DNA of 13,730 nt, taken from NCBI GenBank assembly GCA_903930805.1, contig CAIYZZ010000238.1, forward strand, positions 1 to 13,730, read 5' to 3'. This DNA comes from an uncultured Rhodocyclaceae bacterium. GTDB lineage: Bacteria > Pseudomonadota > Gammaproteobacteria > Burkholderiales > Rhodocyclaceae. The notes under the pieces were generated by a model, which was not told the origin of the DNA, ran no database searches, and worked only from the letters and a program-made list of their open reading frames with translations. Shown here piece by piece: positions 1 through 8,232 of this stretch (its first letter is position 1; the number at the start of each line of letters is the position of its first letter). Position numbers and translations under genes: made by a program.

Positions 1-2289
1 ACGGATCACCTGTGTTGCCTCTACCCCGTTCATTTTGGGCATTTGCATGTCCATCAGAATCAGGTCGTAAGGAGTCAATTTGGCCAGATCAACAGCCACG
101 ACACCATCGCCAGCAACGTCCACCGTGAGGCCGGCATCTTCGAGCAAGCCCCGCGAGACTTCCAGACTGATCGGCTCATCTTCCACCAGCAGGATGCGGG
201 TGCCGGGGAATTCGGCCTTCAGGCGTTTCTCTGCACCATTGTCGGCAAATGTCGGTGCTGGCAGGACGGCATCGGAAACCTTGCCCAGCAGGACGGTAAA
301 CCAGAAGGTGCTCCCCTGGCCCTCCGTGCTTTCGACACCGACTGTACCGCCCATGAGTTGAGCCAAGCGCTTGCTGATGGCGAGACCCAGACCCGTGCCC
401 CCATACTTGCGGGTCATCGAGCCATCGGCCTGCTCGAAGGCGGTGAACAGGCGTTTTTGATCCTCCGGGGCAATGCCGATGCCGGTATCTTGCACCTCGA
501 AACGCAGTAGCGCATCAGTAGTGCTTTCTTCGGTCAGACGGGCGCGCACGGTGATGAGTCCCTGTTCAGTGAACTTGACGGCATTGCCGGTAAAGTTGAG
601 CAGGACCTGCCCCAGTCGCACCGGGTCGCCTATAAATAGACGTTCGGCGATTTCTGGGGGAACGTCGATCCGCAATGCGAGCCCCTTATCCGTGACATTT
701 TGATTGAGGAGATTCGTGAGGTTTCCCAGTACGGTACGAAGATTGAAGTTGATCTGTTCGAGGGTAAGTCGATCGGCTTCGATCTTGGATATGTCGAGGA
801 TGTCATTGATGACACCCAGCAGGTGCTGCGAGGCTTGGGTGGCCTTGCCGAGCTGATCGATCTGCTTGGGGTCGGATGAGCGGCGCAGCGCCATCGCAGT
901 CATGCCGATGATGCCATTCAAGGGGGTGCGCAACTCGTGGCTCATGTTGGCCAGGAAGGTGCTCTTGGCCCGGCTGGCGGTTTCGGCGGCTTCCTTGGCA
1001 AGGGAGAGGGCGACGGTGCGTTCCTTCACTTTCTTTTCGAGACTGTCCCGTTCGCGCGCCAGTTCCTCGTTGAGATGCTGCTGCTCGGCATGTGCTGCCG
1101 AGAGCGCGGCTTCGCGCTCCTGCACGGCCGAGGCAAGATGATTGATGCTGATCGAGATTGTTTCGAGTTCATCGCCCGTTGCCACAGGGGCGCTGTGCGA
1201 GTAATCCTGTCGCCCGATCTTGTCGATCTGCGCCATCAGCGTGTTTAACGGTTGCACAGCGCCCCGCTGGATCAGGTAACGCATCGCCAGCGAAAATATC
1301 AAGGCCACCAAGACAAGAATCACCAGCAGTTGGTGCCGGTTGGCATCCAGCGTCGCATTCAAGCGGGTCTTGGCGAGGCTGGCGATGAAATACACCGGGC
1401 CATCTTTGGTTTCCCGCTTGAGAACGCTCAGGTAGCGGGCTTCATCCTCGATGACGTTCAGGCTGCCAAAATTCGCTTTGGCGTCGAGCAAGCCTGCATG
1501 GGTTTCACGGCTCTGATCGAAACTGGCGGCCAGATGGAGGTCCAGGTCGTGCGACAAGCGTTCAAAATACGCCGGGTCGAGCAGGGTGGAAAGTTCGACA
1601 TGGGCGATCTGCTTGCCGGAGACGGTATCGAACAGGCTGCGATGCGACTTGATCACCACACTGTCGCCCTGGCGATGCCAGGTGATCATGCTGCCACTTT
1701 TGATTTCCTCCTGGCTATAAAAGGGGGCATGCTTTTGCGCCGGAAACTTGCTGGGAAAGTCGGTACTCTGACCATAGTCGCTCTCATTTTCAAGACGGCT
1801 GATGACCTTTTGCTCACTCCCCGCGAAGGACACATAGCCAATCCGATATATCTTATCTTCGCGCGTCACGTAGGCAATCAATTCGTCGTGCTGGTCGTAA
1901 AGTGCGATATCGTCCTTGAAGGAGAGCTTGACGCGCGCGAGCAATTCGCGGCTGATGCGCTTTTTTTCTTCGTCAATCAGGAAGACGTTGTAATTATTCT
2001 TGTCCTGGTAGTTGTTGATCATCTGGATTGAGGCGGCCATCGACTGATCGTTCTTGATGAAATCAGTCGCTTCCTGCAACTCGCGCTCGGTCTCCTGCAA
2101 GTTGAAGGTCAGGCGCTTGAAACCATGATCCATCTGCCGCTCGGTGGCTGCTAAAAAGCTCGCGCGGATGAAATGATCGAAATACAGCCCGAGCACGGCA
2201 ACAACGAGCACCACGCCCGCAGTGAAGAGCAGCGTGAACTTGCCCGACAATGAAAACTGTCGCCAGCGTGTAAGTAGGGGGTCGGCCAT
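1..2289 (-). CDS. Hybrid sensor histidine kinase, C-terminus cut by window edge
   Basis: The frame is open from ATG 2289 to base 1 (763 codons seen, no stop). Visible layout: TM helix 1 at about residues 18-37; a periplasmic domain of about 280 residues; TM helix 2 at about 319-340; a HAMP-like linker to about 392; a charged coiled coil to about 440. The HisKA H-box is [10 protein letters not shown] with His451 as likely phospho-acceptor. The HATPase has N569 (N-box), DTGIGI at 601 and GGTGLGL at 630. A receiver domain begins near 698, with acidic D704 and phospho-acceptor D747 (LMDMQMP). The receiver's conserved Lys and anything beyond it (a second receiver or Hpt) are outside the window. 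The periplasmic part looks Cache-like, but I cannot assign a named family. The gene follows a periplasmic binding protein by 34 bp, so that protein is probably its ligand-sensing partner. The Shine-Dalgarno before ATG 2289 is weak. The phosphorelay chemistry is secure; ligand and output are unknown. Confidence 0.93.
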   Translation of the reverse strand, partial: MADPLLTRWRQFSLSGKFTLLFTAGVVLVVAVLGLYFDHFIRASFLAATERQMDHGFKRLTFNLQETERELQEATDFIKNDQSMAASIQMINNYQDKNNYNVFLIDEEKKRISRELLARVKLSFKDDIALYDQHDELIAYVTREDKIYRIGYVSFAGSEQKVISRLENESDYGQSTDFPSKFPAQKHAPFYSQEEIKSGSMITWHRQGDSVVIKSHRSLFDTVSGKQIAHVELSTLLDPAYFERLSHDLDLHLAASFDQSRETHAGLLDAKANFGSLNVIEDEARYLSVLKRETKDGPVYFIASLAKTRLNATLDANRHQLLVILVLVALIFSLAMRYLIQRGAVQPLNTLMAQIDKIGRQDYSHSAPVATGDELETISISINHLASAVQEREAALSAAHAEQQHLNEELARERDSLEKKVKERTVALSLAKEAAETASRAKSTFLANMSHELRTPLNGIIGMTAMALRRSSDPKQIDQLGKATQASQHLLGVINDILDISKIEADRLTLEQINFNLRTVLGNLTNLLNQNVTDKGLALRIDVPPEIAERLFIGDPVRLGQVLLNFTGNAVKFTEQGLITVRARLTEESTTDALLRFEVQDTGIGIAPEDQKRLFTAFEQADGSMTRKYGGTGLGLAISKRLAQLMGGTVGVESTEGQGSTFWFTVLLGKVSDAVLPAPTFADNGAEKRLKAEFPGTRILLVEDEPISLEVSRGLLEDAGLTVDVAGDGVVAVDLAKLTPYDLILMDMQMPKMNGVEATQVIR

Positions 2290-2323
2290 GCAGTGAAGTA
2301 TGCTCGAGCGGGGAGTCGCCGGA

Positions 2324-3244
2324 TCAGAAGATTGGCGGCACTTGCTCGACGTTTTCTTTAGTGATCAGCTTGACCGGAATTGAGATGTGCTTCGGCACGG
2401 TCTTGCCAGCGATGATCGCGCGCGCGACCTCGACCGAGCGGGTTCCACCCAGCGGGAACAGCACTGAACCTGTCTGCGTGCCCAGTCGGATGGCCTCGCG
2501 CGCTTCGCTGGTGTAGTCGCAGCCGATCATGATGATCGAGCGTGCGTCGATCTTGTGCTTGTCGAGTACCATGCGCACGCCGCTCAGCATGCTGTCGCTC
2601 TCGGAAAAGATCGCATCGACGCGCACGCCTTCGGCAACCAGCGTTTCCATTTCCGTCAGGGCATCCTTGCGCAGATAGTTGCCGGTGCGCTTGATCACCT
2701 TGATGCCGGGGTGTTTGGCGATCTCGTCGAGAAAGCCTTTGCTGCGCAATTGGGTCACATCGGCTTTCTGCAGACCCTCGAACAGCAGCACCACTCCCTT
2801 GCCTTTCAGTTTTTCGCCGATATAGGCGGCTCCGACCGCGCCAATCTTGATGTTGTTGGAATTGATGAAGGTCGTATAGTCCTTGCCGGCAATGCCGCGG
2901 TCGAGAATGATCACGCGCACGCCGGCCTTCTGTGCCTTGCTGACCACTGGCACGACGGCGTTTGCGTCATTGGTGCCCACCACCAGAACACTGACCTTCT
3001 GCGCAATGAACTGCTCAATCTGATTGACCAGTAATGCGGTTTGGCCCCCAGCATCCGTAAAGGTAAAACTCAACTCGGGATACTTTGCCACCGCGTCACG
3101 CACCTCGGCTACCTGCGCCTTGCGAAAGTCATTCTGCAGGTCATCCTGCGCAAAGGCGATCACAGCTTTGTTGGCATCGGCAGAAATCGCCGCTCCGCTG
3201 AGCATCACCATAAACACCGCCATTAGTTGGCGAATCAGCAGCAT
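2324..3244 (-). CDS. Periplasmic sugar-binding-type substrate-binding protein (RbsB/LuxP-like fold)
   Basis: This 306-residue protein has a Sec signal peptide ([22 protein letters not shown], cleaved near ISA-DA), so it is periplasmic. The frame extends 42 codons further upstream, but ATG 3244 is chosen because GGGAGAGA precedes it and the signal peptide begins there. Family signatures of periplasmic binding protein type 1 (Peripla_BP_4, ribose-binding-like) are visible: [20 protein letters not shown] followed by ILDRG, a FSESDSML hinge region, and IGCDYTSEA. No ABC permease or ATPase gene is adjacent. The next gene in the operon is a hybrid histidine kinase, so a sensory role like LuxP or TorT is more likely than transport. 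The fold is confident; the ligand cannot be read from the sequence, and the sensory role is inferred from context. Confidence 0.88.
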   Translation of the reverse strand: MLLIRQLMAVFMVMLSGAAISADANKAVIAFAQDDLQNDFRKAQVAEVRDAVAKYPELSFTFTDAGGQTALLVNQIEQFIAQKVSVLVVGTNDANAVVPVVSKAQKAGVRVIILDRGIAGKDYTTFINSNNIKIGAVGAAYIGEKLKGKGVVLLFEGLQKADVTQLRSKGFLDEIAKHPGIKVIKRTGNYLRKDALTEMETLVAEGVRVDAIFSESDSMLSGVRMVLDKHKIDARSIIMIGCDYTSEAREAIRLGTQTGSVLFPLGGTRSVEVARAIIAGKTVPKHISIPVKLITKENVEQVPPIF

Positions 3245-3460
3245 CGACTCTCTCCCAGATGGTTCTGTCAATTTTAAATCTGCAACTTTAATGATGCTAC
3301 CGGAATGGACCGGTCGACGATACGGCAATTTCTGCCGGTAATCACTCGGGATGGCGTATTTTCCGGTCAAAAATCACCATCCGCTTGCTGGCCTAAGTAT
3401 TGCTTGATAACGAACTGCATTGCCGTATCGGGACGTGCAGCAATTGATCAGGAGAGTGGC
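3245..3460. promoter_or_regulatory. Divergent intergenic control region
   Basis: This 216-bp AT-richer region separates the start of the binding protein/kinase operon (minus) from the EF-hand gene (plus), so promoters for both should lie here. I see no convincing -35/-10 pair in either direction. Its notable structure is a 12-bp inverted repeat (listed separately). GACCGGTC at 3308-3315 is a perfect 8-bp palindrome, and TACCGG/CCGGTA copies flank it. Confidence 0.55.
3318..3430. repeat. 12-bp inverted repeat, arms 3318-3329 and 3419-3430
   Basis: CGATACGGCAAT at 3318-3329 and its exact reverse complement ATTGCCGTATCG at 3419-3430 lie in the divergent intergenic region, 89 bases apart. A perfect 12-bp match is unlikely by chance in about 216 bases. 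It could be a pair of operator half-sites for a looping regulator or two sites in opposite orientation. No terminator-like T tract accompanies it. Confidence 0.7.
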
Positions 3461-4084
3461 ATGATAGGCATCGGCACCATTATTAGCCTTGCAGCATCAG
3501 TATTTCAGGCCGTACAGGCCACGAACCGCTCAGACTCATCGGCGCCGAAGACAGACCAACTGTTTTCACAACTTGATGCTGCGGGGAAAGGTTCCATTGA
3601 AAGCGCCGACCTGCAGTCAGCTTTCGACAAGGTCGCGGCAACAGCGACTGCTAAAGTTGATCAACTCTTTGCCAAGCTTGATACCAATGGCGATGGCAAG
3701 GTAACGAAAGAAGAGTTTTCAAGTTCGATAAACCGGCTTGCCGAACAGCTTGACCAGCATTACATGCGTTTGCGCATGTATGGTGAGCAAACCAACAAGA
3801 CCAGCTTCTCTCAGGATGAGCTGACCGGTTTGGCATCGAGTATTGCCAACAATTTCAGCAAAGCTGATGCGGATGGTGACGGCAGGATCAGCATCAAAGA
3901 AGCTGCCGACTTCGGGAAGGCTAATTCAACGGGCTCGTTGGTAGCCTCTTCGACTCCCCCAGCCGAAAGTAAGGATGTTGAGCTGATGCTGCAGGTGATG
4001 CGGTTGATGCAAGCCTACGGTACGCATCAAAGCGTAGCTGATAGTAGCGCTAGCAGTACGCCGAAAATATCGGCCTCCGCCTGA
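3461..4084 (+). CDS. EF-hand calcium-binding protein
   Basis: The protein has 207 residues. ATG 3461 is preceded by AGGAGAG at the right spacing, so the upstream in-frame extension is rejected. Four EF-type loops form two pairs: EF1 residues 39-50 (DAAGKGSIESAD, degenerate), EF2 74-85 (DTNGDGKVTKEE, canonical), EF3 around 110-121 (TNKTSFSQDEL region, degenerate), EF4 136-147 (DADGDGRISIKE, canonical). This odd/even arrangement predicts two functional calcium sites. The N-terminus (MIGIGTIISLAASVFQAVQA) is mildly hydrophobic but lacks a basic n-region, so export by Sec is doubtful. The tail after residue 160 is Ser/Ala-rich and low complexity. Its stop abuts the convergent metG stop with no intervening base. 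Calcium binding is well supported; the biological role is unknown. Confidence 0.88.
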   Translation: MIGIGTIISLAASVFQAVQATNRSDSSAPKTDQLFSQLDAAGKGSIESADLQSAFDKVAATATAKVDQLFAKLDTNGDGKVTKEEFSSSINRLAEQLDQHYMRLRMYGEQTNKTSFSQDELTGLASSIANNFSKADADGDGRISIKEAADFGKANSTGSLVASSTPPAESKDVELMLQVMRLMQAYGTHQSVADSSASSTPKISASA

Positions 4085-6190
4085 TCATTTCACCTGCATG
4101 CCTGGCGTCGCACCGGCATCAGGTGAGAGGAGGTAAAGACCGGCGGTCTTTTTCTCGGGATCGGAGGCGGCGAGCACCATACCTTCGCTCATGCCGAACT
4201 TCATCTTGCGCGGCGCAAGGTTGGCGACCATGACGGTGAAGCGCCCAACCAGCGTGGCGGGATCGTAGGCCGACTTGATGCCGGCGAAGACCTGCCGGGT
4301 GCCGAGCGGGCCAAGATCGAGCGAGAGCTTCAGCAGTTTCTCTGCGCCCTCGACATGCTCTGCATTGGCGATAAGCGCGATGCGCAGGTCGACCTTCGCA
4401 AAATCGTCGATGCTGATGTGGTTGGCTTGTTGCATTTTTTCTTCGGCCTGTTGCTGGTGTTGGGCATGCCGCTGCAGCGATTGTGTATCGGCCGGAACGG
4501 CCGCAGGGGCCAGCGATTCACGATTGGCGGCGAGCAGCGCGTCGATCTGCTTGCCCTCGATGCGCGTCATCAGATGCTCATAGGGATTGATGACATGCGC
4601 GGGGGGGAGCAGGTGACCGGCGTCGGCCCAGTGCAGTGGCGCAATATTGAGAAACTCTTCGGCGCGCTGGGCCAACTTGGGCAGCACCGGCTTGAGGTAA
4701 AGCGTGAGCAGGCGGAAGGCGTTGATCAGCGCGGTACAGACATAGTGCAACCGATCCGCGTGTTCGCCAGATTTCGCGAGTTGCCAGGGTTGATTCTTGT
4801 CGACAAACTGATTGATCTGGTCGGCCAGCGCCATGACGCGACGTAGCGCCCGGGCGAAGTCGCGAGCCTCGTAATACCCGGCGATTTCTTCGGCAGCTTC
4901 GAGCACGCCGGGCAGATCGGCAGAGAACTCGTCGGTAAAGTGTGCATGCAGGAGTTTGCCTTCAAAGCGCTTGGCGATGAAGCCGGCAGCGCGGCTGGCA
5001 ATATTGATGTATTTGCCGACGAGATCGCTATTCACCCGGCTGACGAAATCGTCGAGGTTGAGGTCGAGGTCCTCCATCGTGCCGTTGAGCTTGGCAGCGA
5101 AGTAGTAGCGCAACCATTCAGGGTTCAAGCCTTGGTCGAGATACGACTCGGCGGTGATGAAGGTACCCCGCGACTTCGACATCTTGGCGCCATCAACCGT
5201 CAGAAAGCCGTGGGCGAAGACGCTGGTCGGCGTGCGGTAGCCGGCTTGCTCGAGCTCGGCCGGCCAGAACAGGGCGTGAAAGTAAAGAATATCCTTGCCG
5301 ACGAAGTGATACAGCTCGGCCTTGGAATCCTTCGCCCAGTAGTCGTCGAAGTTCAGATTCTTGCGCTTGCAGAGGTTCTGGAAGGAACCCATGTAGCCGA
5401 TCGGCGCATCGAGCCAAACGTAGAAATATTTTCCCGGCGCATCCGGGATTTCGAAACCGAAGTACGGCGCATCGCGCGAAATGTCCCAGTCCGTCAGCTT
5501 GTTGTCGCCCGGCTCGCCCAGCCATTCCTGCAGCTTGTTCACGGCTTCAGGCTGGGCTTTGCAGACCTCCCTCGTCGCGCGTCGCAGAAAGGCCTGGCAA
5601 CTTGGATCGGAGAGCTTGAAGAAGTAATGGTCGGATGACTTGAGCTCCGGCTTCGCGCCCGACACGGCCGACAGCGGATTCTTCAACTCGGTTGGTGCGT
5701 AGGCAGCGCCGCAGGCTTCGCAACTGTCGCCATACTGATCCGCCGCCCCACACTTTGGACATTCGCCCTTGATGTAACGATCCGGCAGGAACATCTTTTT
5801 CACCGGGTCGTAGAACTGCTCGATCGCACGCACCTCGATCAAGCCGGCGGCCTTCAGCTTCTTGTAGATATCCTCGGCGTAGAAACGCGTTTCGTCACTG
5901 TGCGTGGAGTGGTAATTGTCGAAAGCGACATGGAAACCGGCAAAATCGCGGCTATGCTCGTCATGCACGCGCCGGATCAGCTGCTCCGGACTGATACCCT
6001 CCTTCTCGGCGCGCAGCATGATCGGCGTGCCGTGGGTATCGTCGGCGCAAACATACCAGCACTCGTTGCCCCGCATCTTCTGGAAACGCGCCCAGATGTC
6101 GGTCTGGATGTATTCGACCAGATGGCCGAGGTGGATCGCGCCGTTGGCGTATGGCAGGGCGGAGGTAACGAGAATCTTGCGTACAGTCAT
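4085..6190 (-). CDS. metG: Methionyl-tRNA synthetase
   Basis: Class I aminoacyl-tRNA synthetase that charges tRNA-Met in the cytoplasm. At 701 residues it matches the long dimeric bacterial form. Visible in order: the HIGH-type motif HLGH at 20-23; the Zn knuckle Cys144/147/157/160 (CPKC ... CEAC); [11 protein letters not shown] at about 259; KMSKS at 336-340 ([12 protein letters not shown]); the anticodon-binding helical domain with NQPWQL at about 466-471; an Ala/Gln-rich linker at about 555-590; and a C-terminal EMAP/Trbp111-type tRNA-binding domain from about 592 ([20 protein letters not shown]) to the end. All catalytic motifs are intact. The gene is divergent from apbC across 211 bp and convergent with the EF-hand gene. 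The Shine-Dalgarno upstream of ATG 6190 is weak. Certain assignment. Confidence 0.98.
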   Translation of the reverse strand: MTVRKILVTSALPYANGAIHLGHLVEYIQTDIWARFQKMRGNECWYVCADDTHGTPIMLRAEKEGISPEQLIRRVHDEHSRDFAGFHVAFDNYHSTHSDETRFYAEDIYKKLKAAGLIEVRAIEQFYDPVKKMFLPDRYIKGECPKCGAADQYGDSCEACGAAYAPTELKNPLSAVSGAKPELKSSDHYFFKLSDPSCQAFLRRATREVCKAQPEAVNKLQEWLGEPGDNKLTDWDISRDAPYFGFEIPDAPGKYFYVWLDAPIGYMGSFQNLCKRKNLNFDDYWAKDSKAELYHFVGKDILYFHALFWPAELEQAGYRTPTSVFAHGFLTVDGAKMSKSRGTFITAESYLDQGLNPEWLRYYFAAKLNGTMEDLDLNLDDFVSRVNSDLVGKYINIASRAAGFIAKRFEGKLLHAHFTDEFSADLPGVLEAAEEIAGYYEARDFARALRRVMALADQINQFVDKNQPWQLAKSGEHADRLHYVCTALINAFRLLTLYLKPVLPKLAQRAEEFLNIAPLHWADAGHLLPPAHVINPYEHLMTRIEGKQIDALLAANRESLAPAAVPADTQSLQRHAQHQQQAEEKMQQANHISIDDFAKVDLRIALIANAEHVEGAEKLLKLSLDLGPLGTRQVFAGIKSAYDPATLVGRFTVMVANLAPRKMKFGMSEGMVLAASDPEKKTAGLYLLSPDAGATPGMQVK

Positions 6191-6247
6191 AACAATAACC
6201 GGATGAATTTATTGACGGATTCTAGCAGTCGGTGCCGTCTCCATGAT

Positions 6248-6292
6248 GGCGGCGTGCCGGCTAACGCCGTCCCGCCGGAGCCGACTTTTGCG
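6248..6292 (+). repeat. Dispersed intergenic repeat, copy 1 (core 6266-6292)
   Basis: The core GCCGTCCCGCC at 6266 continues through GCCGACTTTTGCG to 6292 and matches copy 2 (7521-7547) at 25 of 27 positions. GGCGG at 6248-6252 can pair with CCGCC at 6272-6276, giving a small stem-loop that overlaps the core. It lies between the divergent metG and apbC starts. Confidence 0.6.
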
Positions 6293-6373
6293 CCGGCAAG
6301 GCTTGAATGACGTGCCAGCGCCCCCATCTGCGGGAGCATTGTTCATTGCCTGATAAAATTTGTCAGACATTCA

Positions 6374-6382
6374 CCCCCCCCC
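6374..6382 (+). repeat. Poly-C tract (9 C) in the apbC leader
   Basis: Nine consecutive C lie 19 bases before the apbC start codon, outside the coding region and upstream of the GAGG ribosome-binding site. A -10-like TAAAAT is at 6354-6359, without a clear -35. A length change here would alter only the leader, not a reading frame. Confidence 0.6.
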
Positions 6383-6401
6383 ATCCCCACGAGGTTTCCC
6401 C

Positions 6402-7493
6402 ATGTCTTTGACCGAACAGTCCATCCAGGCAGCCCTGCAAGCGGTAGTCGATTCCAACACCGGCAAGGATCTCGTCACCAGCCGCAGCGCGAAGAACATC
6501 AAGATCAGCGGCGCAGATGTGTCCGTCGATGTCGAACTGGGCTATCCGGCCAAGAGCCAGATCGAGGCGATGCGGAAGACGGTCATTGACGCGATCAAGG
6601 GCGTCGCCGGTGTCGGCAACGTATCCGCCAACGTCTATCAGAAAATCGTTTCGCATGCGGTACAAAAAGGCGTCAAGCTGGTGCCGGGGGTAAAGAACAT
6701 CATCGCCGTGGCTTCAGGCAAGGGCGGCGTCGGTAAATCGACTACCGCCGTTAACCTGGCGCTGGCGCTGTCCGCCGAAGGCGCGAGTGTCGGCATTCTT
6801 GACGCCGACATCTACGGCCCCTCGCAGCCGCAGATGCTGGGCATCCCCAACAGTCAGCCGGAATCGACTGATGGCAAGAAGCTCCAGCCGATGGAGGCCC
6901 ACGGCATCCAGGCGATGTCGATCGGTTTCCTCATCGACCCCGAGACCCCGATGGTCTGGCGCGGCCCGATGGTAACGCAGGCACTGACCCAGCTACTCGG
7001 CGACACCAACTGGCGCGAGCTTGATTACCTGGTGGCTGATCTGCCGCCCGGCACGGGTGACATCCAGCTGACGCTGGCGCAGCAAGTGCCGGTCACCGGC
7101 GCGATCATCGTCACCACGCCGCAAGACATCGCCCTGCTCGACGCGCGCAAGGGCCTCAAGATGTTCGATAAGGTCGGCATCCCGATTCTTGGCATCGTCG
7201 AGAACATGAGCATTCACATCTGCTCGAAGTGCGGCCACGAGGAGCATATCTTCGGTTCCGGCGGCGGCGACAAGATGTCTACCGACTACGAGGTGGAAAT
7301 GCTCGGCGCCCTGCCGCTCGACATCAAGATTCGCGAACAGGTTGACTCCGGCAGGCCCACCGTGGTCGCCGATCCTGACGGCCGCGTCGCCGAGATCTAC
7401 AAGGGCATCGCCCGTCGTATCGCCATCAAGATCGCCGAGCAGGCCAAGGACCACAGCGCCAAGTTCCCGAGCATCGTCATCCAGAACACCTGA
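6402..7493 (+). CDS. apbC: Fe-S cluster carrier P-loop ATPase ApbC (Mrp family)
   Basis: A 363-residue cytoplasmic Mrp/NBP35 ATPase that carries iron-sulfur clusters to apo-proteins. The start is ATG 6402, with GAGG 7 bases upstream and the N-terminus MSLTEQSIQAALQ. A TTG-initiated extension from 6360 has no ribosome-binding site and a proline-rich low-complexity sequence, so it is rejected. Domains: a MIP18/DUF59-like N-terminal domain (about 1-90), then the deviant Walker A GKGGVGKSTT at 106-115, DADIYGPSQP at about 130-140, VADLPPGTGD, and the cluster-binding CSKC motif at Cys274/277 in HICSKCGHEEHIFG. The length matches E. coli Mrp (about 370). It is divergent from metG, a common betaproteobacterial arrangement. 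All key residues are present. Confidence 0.96.
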   Translation: MSLTEQSIQAALQAVVDSNTGKDLVTSRSAKNIKISGADVSVDVELGYPAKSQIEAMRKTVIDAIKGVAGVGNVSANVYQKIVSHAVQKGVKLVPGVKNIIAVASGKGGVGKSTTAVNLALALSAEGASVGILDADIYGPSQPQMLGIPNSQPESTDGKKLQPMEAHGIQAMSIGFLIDPETPMVWRGPMVTQALTQLLGDTNWRELDYLVADLPPGTGDIQLTLAQQVPVTGAIIVTTPQDIALLDARKGLKMFDKVGIPILGIVENMSIHICSKCGHEEHIFGSGGGDKMSTDYEVEMLGALPLDIKIREQVDSGRPTVVADPDGRVAEIYKGIARRIAIKIAEQAKDHSAKFPSIVIQNT

Positions 7494-7503
7494 TCCGTTT
7501 CCT

Positions 7504-7547
7504 TGGCGGGTCGGTCATGTGCCGTCCCGCCAGCGCCGACTTTTGCG
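7504..7547 (+). repeat. Dispersed intergenic repeat copy 2 with stem-loop (core 7521-7547)
   Basis: TGGCGGG at 7504-7510 pairs perfectly with CCCGCCA at 7526-7532, with an inner CGG/CCG pairing, giving a stable hairpin 10 bases after the apbC stop. The 27-bp core from 7521 matches copy 1 at 25/27 and copy 3 at 21/27. The hairpin could end apbC transcripts, but no T tract follows directly (only TTTT inside the core at 7541-7544), so a repeat element is the better description. Confidence 0.6.
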
Positions 7548-7599
7548 AGAGATTTGATCGCCGGTTGGCAGCCTTTGCTGAGAGTTCAGGAAATTGCGC

Positions 7600-7626
7600 T
7601 AAAGATCGGCACGATTCCGCCGATAG
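7600..7626 (+). promoter_or_regulatory. Sigma-28 (FliA) flagellar promoter of flgPT
   Basis: TAAAGATC at 7600-7607, 11 bases, then GCCGATAG at 7619-7626. The established FliA consensus is TAAA, 15 bases, GCCGATAA. Here TAAA and GCCGATA are exact, with exact spacing, and only the last base differs. Transcription would start near 7633, leaving a leader of about 33 bases before the flgP ATG at 7666. The position directly upstream of a flagellar-type operon supports function. Confidence 0.88.
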
Positions 7627-7665
7627 CACAACGTAATATCTCCGAACAAAAAGGAAAGGTGCATC

Positions 7666-8229
7666 ATGAAAAATGGCATGGTTTTTGCCCCCCCCCCCCC
7701 CCGCAACTCCCTCCTTCTGCTGAGTAGCATTTTCTCGCTGACGGTTTTATCCGGGTGCGCCACTCAGTGCTGCGTCGCTCCGCCACCAGCACCAGTGCCC
7801 TTGGTGGCGACACCCACCAAATTGATGGCCACGGGATACGGTAGTCCCGGCAGTTACTCCCAGTACACAACCAGCCAACGGAAGCTCATGGCCATCCGGG
7901 CGGCTCAAGTAGACGCCTATCGCAACCTCGCCGAGCGCGTCCATGGCTTTCGGGTTTCGGGCAGCACTTCTGTTTCTGCGTTCGTCACGCAAAGCGATAC
8001 GGTTCGCTCCTATGTCGATGCATTCATCCGCGGTGCCCGCGTGGTCAATACCGCCACAATCGCCGACGACAACGTAGAAGTCACGGTCGAGATCGATCTG
8101 ACACCGCAATTTCTCCAATGCTTCACTTACGGTGGAGGATGCGCTGCTCAGCCGCACGTCGTCACCACCTACCCGACCTGCGCCGCGTACGGTTGCGTAG
8201 CGCCCAGCGCCAACTACTACAGCTTCTGA
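7666..8229 (+). CDS. flgP: FlgP-like flagellar outer-membrane lipoprotein (LPP20 family)
   Basis: A 187-residue lipoprotein. ATG 7666 follows the strong ribosome-binding site AAGGAAAGG. The signal peptide has a hydrophobic stretch from residue 16 and lipobox LSGC with acylated Cys31; Ala at +2 suggests outer-membrane sorting. The LPP20-type domain spans about residues 70-145 (MAIRAAQVDAYRNLAERVHG, then GARVV and VEVTVEIDLT), the pattern seen in Vibrio FlgP, an outer-membrane basal-body ring/disc protein needed for motility. The flgT-like gene starts 3 bp after its stop, and a sigma-28 promoter precedes it. Oddities: codons 8-13 contain a C15 run encoding Ala-Pro4-Arg inside the signal-peptide n-region, and both single-base slips give early stops. 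Cys35-36 and a Cys-rich tail (four Cys in the last 40 residues) are also unusual. Family assignment is confident; the FlgP name rests on family, neighbour and promoter. Confidence 0.82.
   Translation: MKNGMVFAPPPPRNSLLLLSSIFSLTVLSGCATQCCVAPPPAPVPLVATPTKLMATGYGSPGSYSQYTTSQRKLMAIRAAQVDAYRNLAERVHGFRVSGSTSVSAFVTQSDTVRSYVDAFIRGARVVNTATIADDNVEVTVEIDLTPQFLQCFTYGGGCAAQPHVVTTYPTCAAYGCVAPSANYYSF
7688..7702 (+). repeat. Poly-C tract (15 C) inside flgP
   Basis: Fifteen consecutive C, preceded by TTTTTG, form codons 8-13 of flgP. With 14 C the frame reads GCA ACT CCC TCC TTC TGC TGA. With 16 C it reads CAA CTC CCT CCT TCT GCT GAG TAG. Gains or losses of three only change the proline count. This is the architecture of a slipped-strand phase-variation tract, though such runs are also sequencing-error prone. 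Confidence 0.9.
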
Positions 8230-8232
8230 TCC

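Noticed and set aside
1252..2031. 259-codon plus-strand open frame opposite the kinase gene
   Set aside because: It lies wholly antisense to the intact kinase frame, whose translation shows clear domains. The antisense product has no recognisable motif and no ribosome-binding site.
2324..3244. Naming the binding protein luxP and the kinase luxQ
   Set aside because: Only fold and gene pairing are similar. Ligand-binding residues cannot be judged by eye, so no symbol is given.
3245..3370. Upstream extension of the binding protein to an ATG at 3370
   Set aside because: It would place 42 polar residues before a clear signal peptide. A good GGGAGAGA ribosome-binding site precedes ATG 3244 instead.
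4060..4074. GCCGA-AAATA-TCGGC hairpin near the EF-hand/metG junction as a terminator
   Set aside because: The stem is only 5 bp, lies inside the EF-hand coding sequence, and no T tract follows on either strand.
4940..5638. 232-codon plus-strand open frame opposite metG
   Set aside because: It is a shadow of the metG reading frame in GC-rich DNA, with no family motif.
7504..7532. Stem-loop after apbC called as an intrinsic terminator
   Set aside because: No T tract follows the 3' arm, and part of the structure is repeated elsewhere, so it is listed as a repeat.
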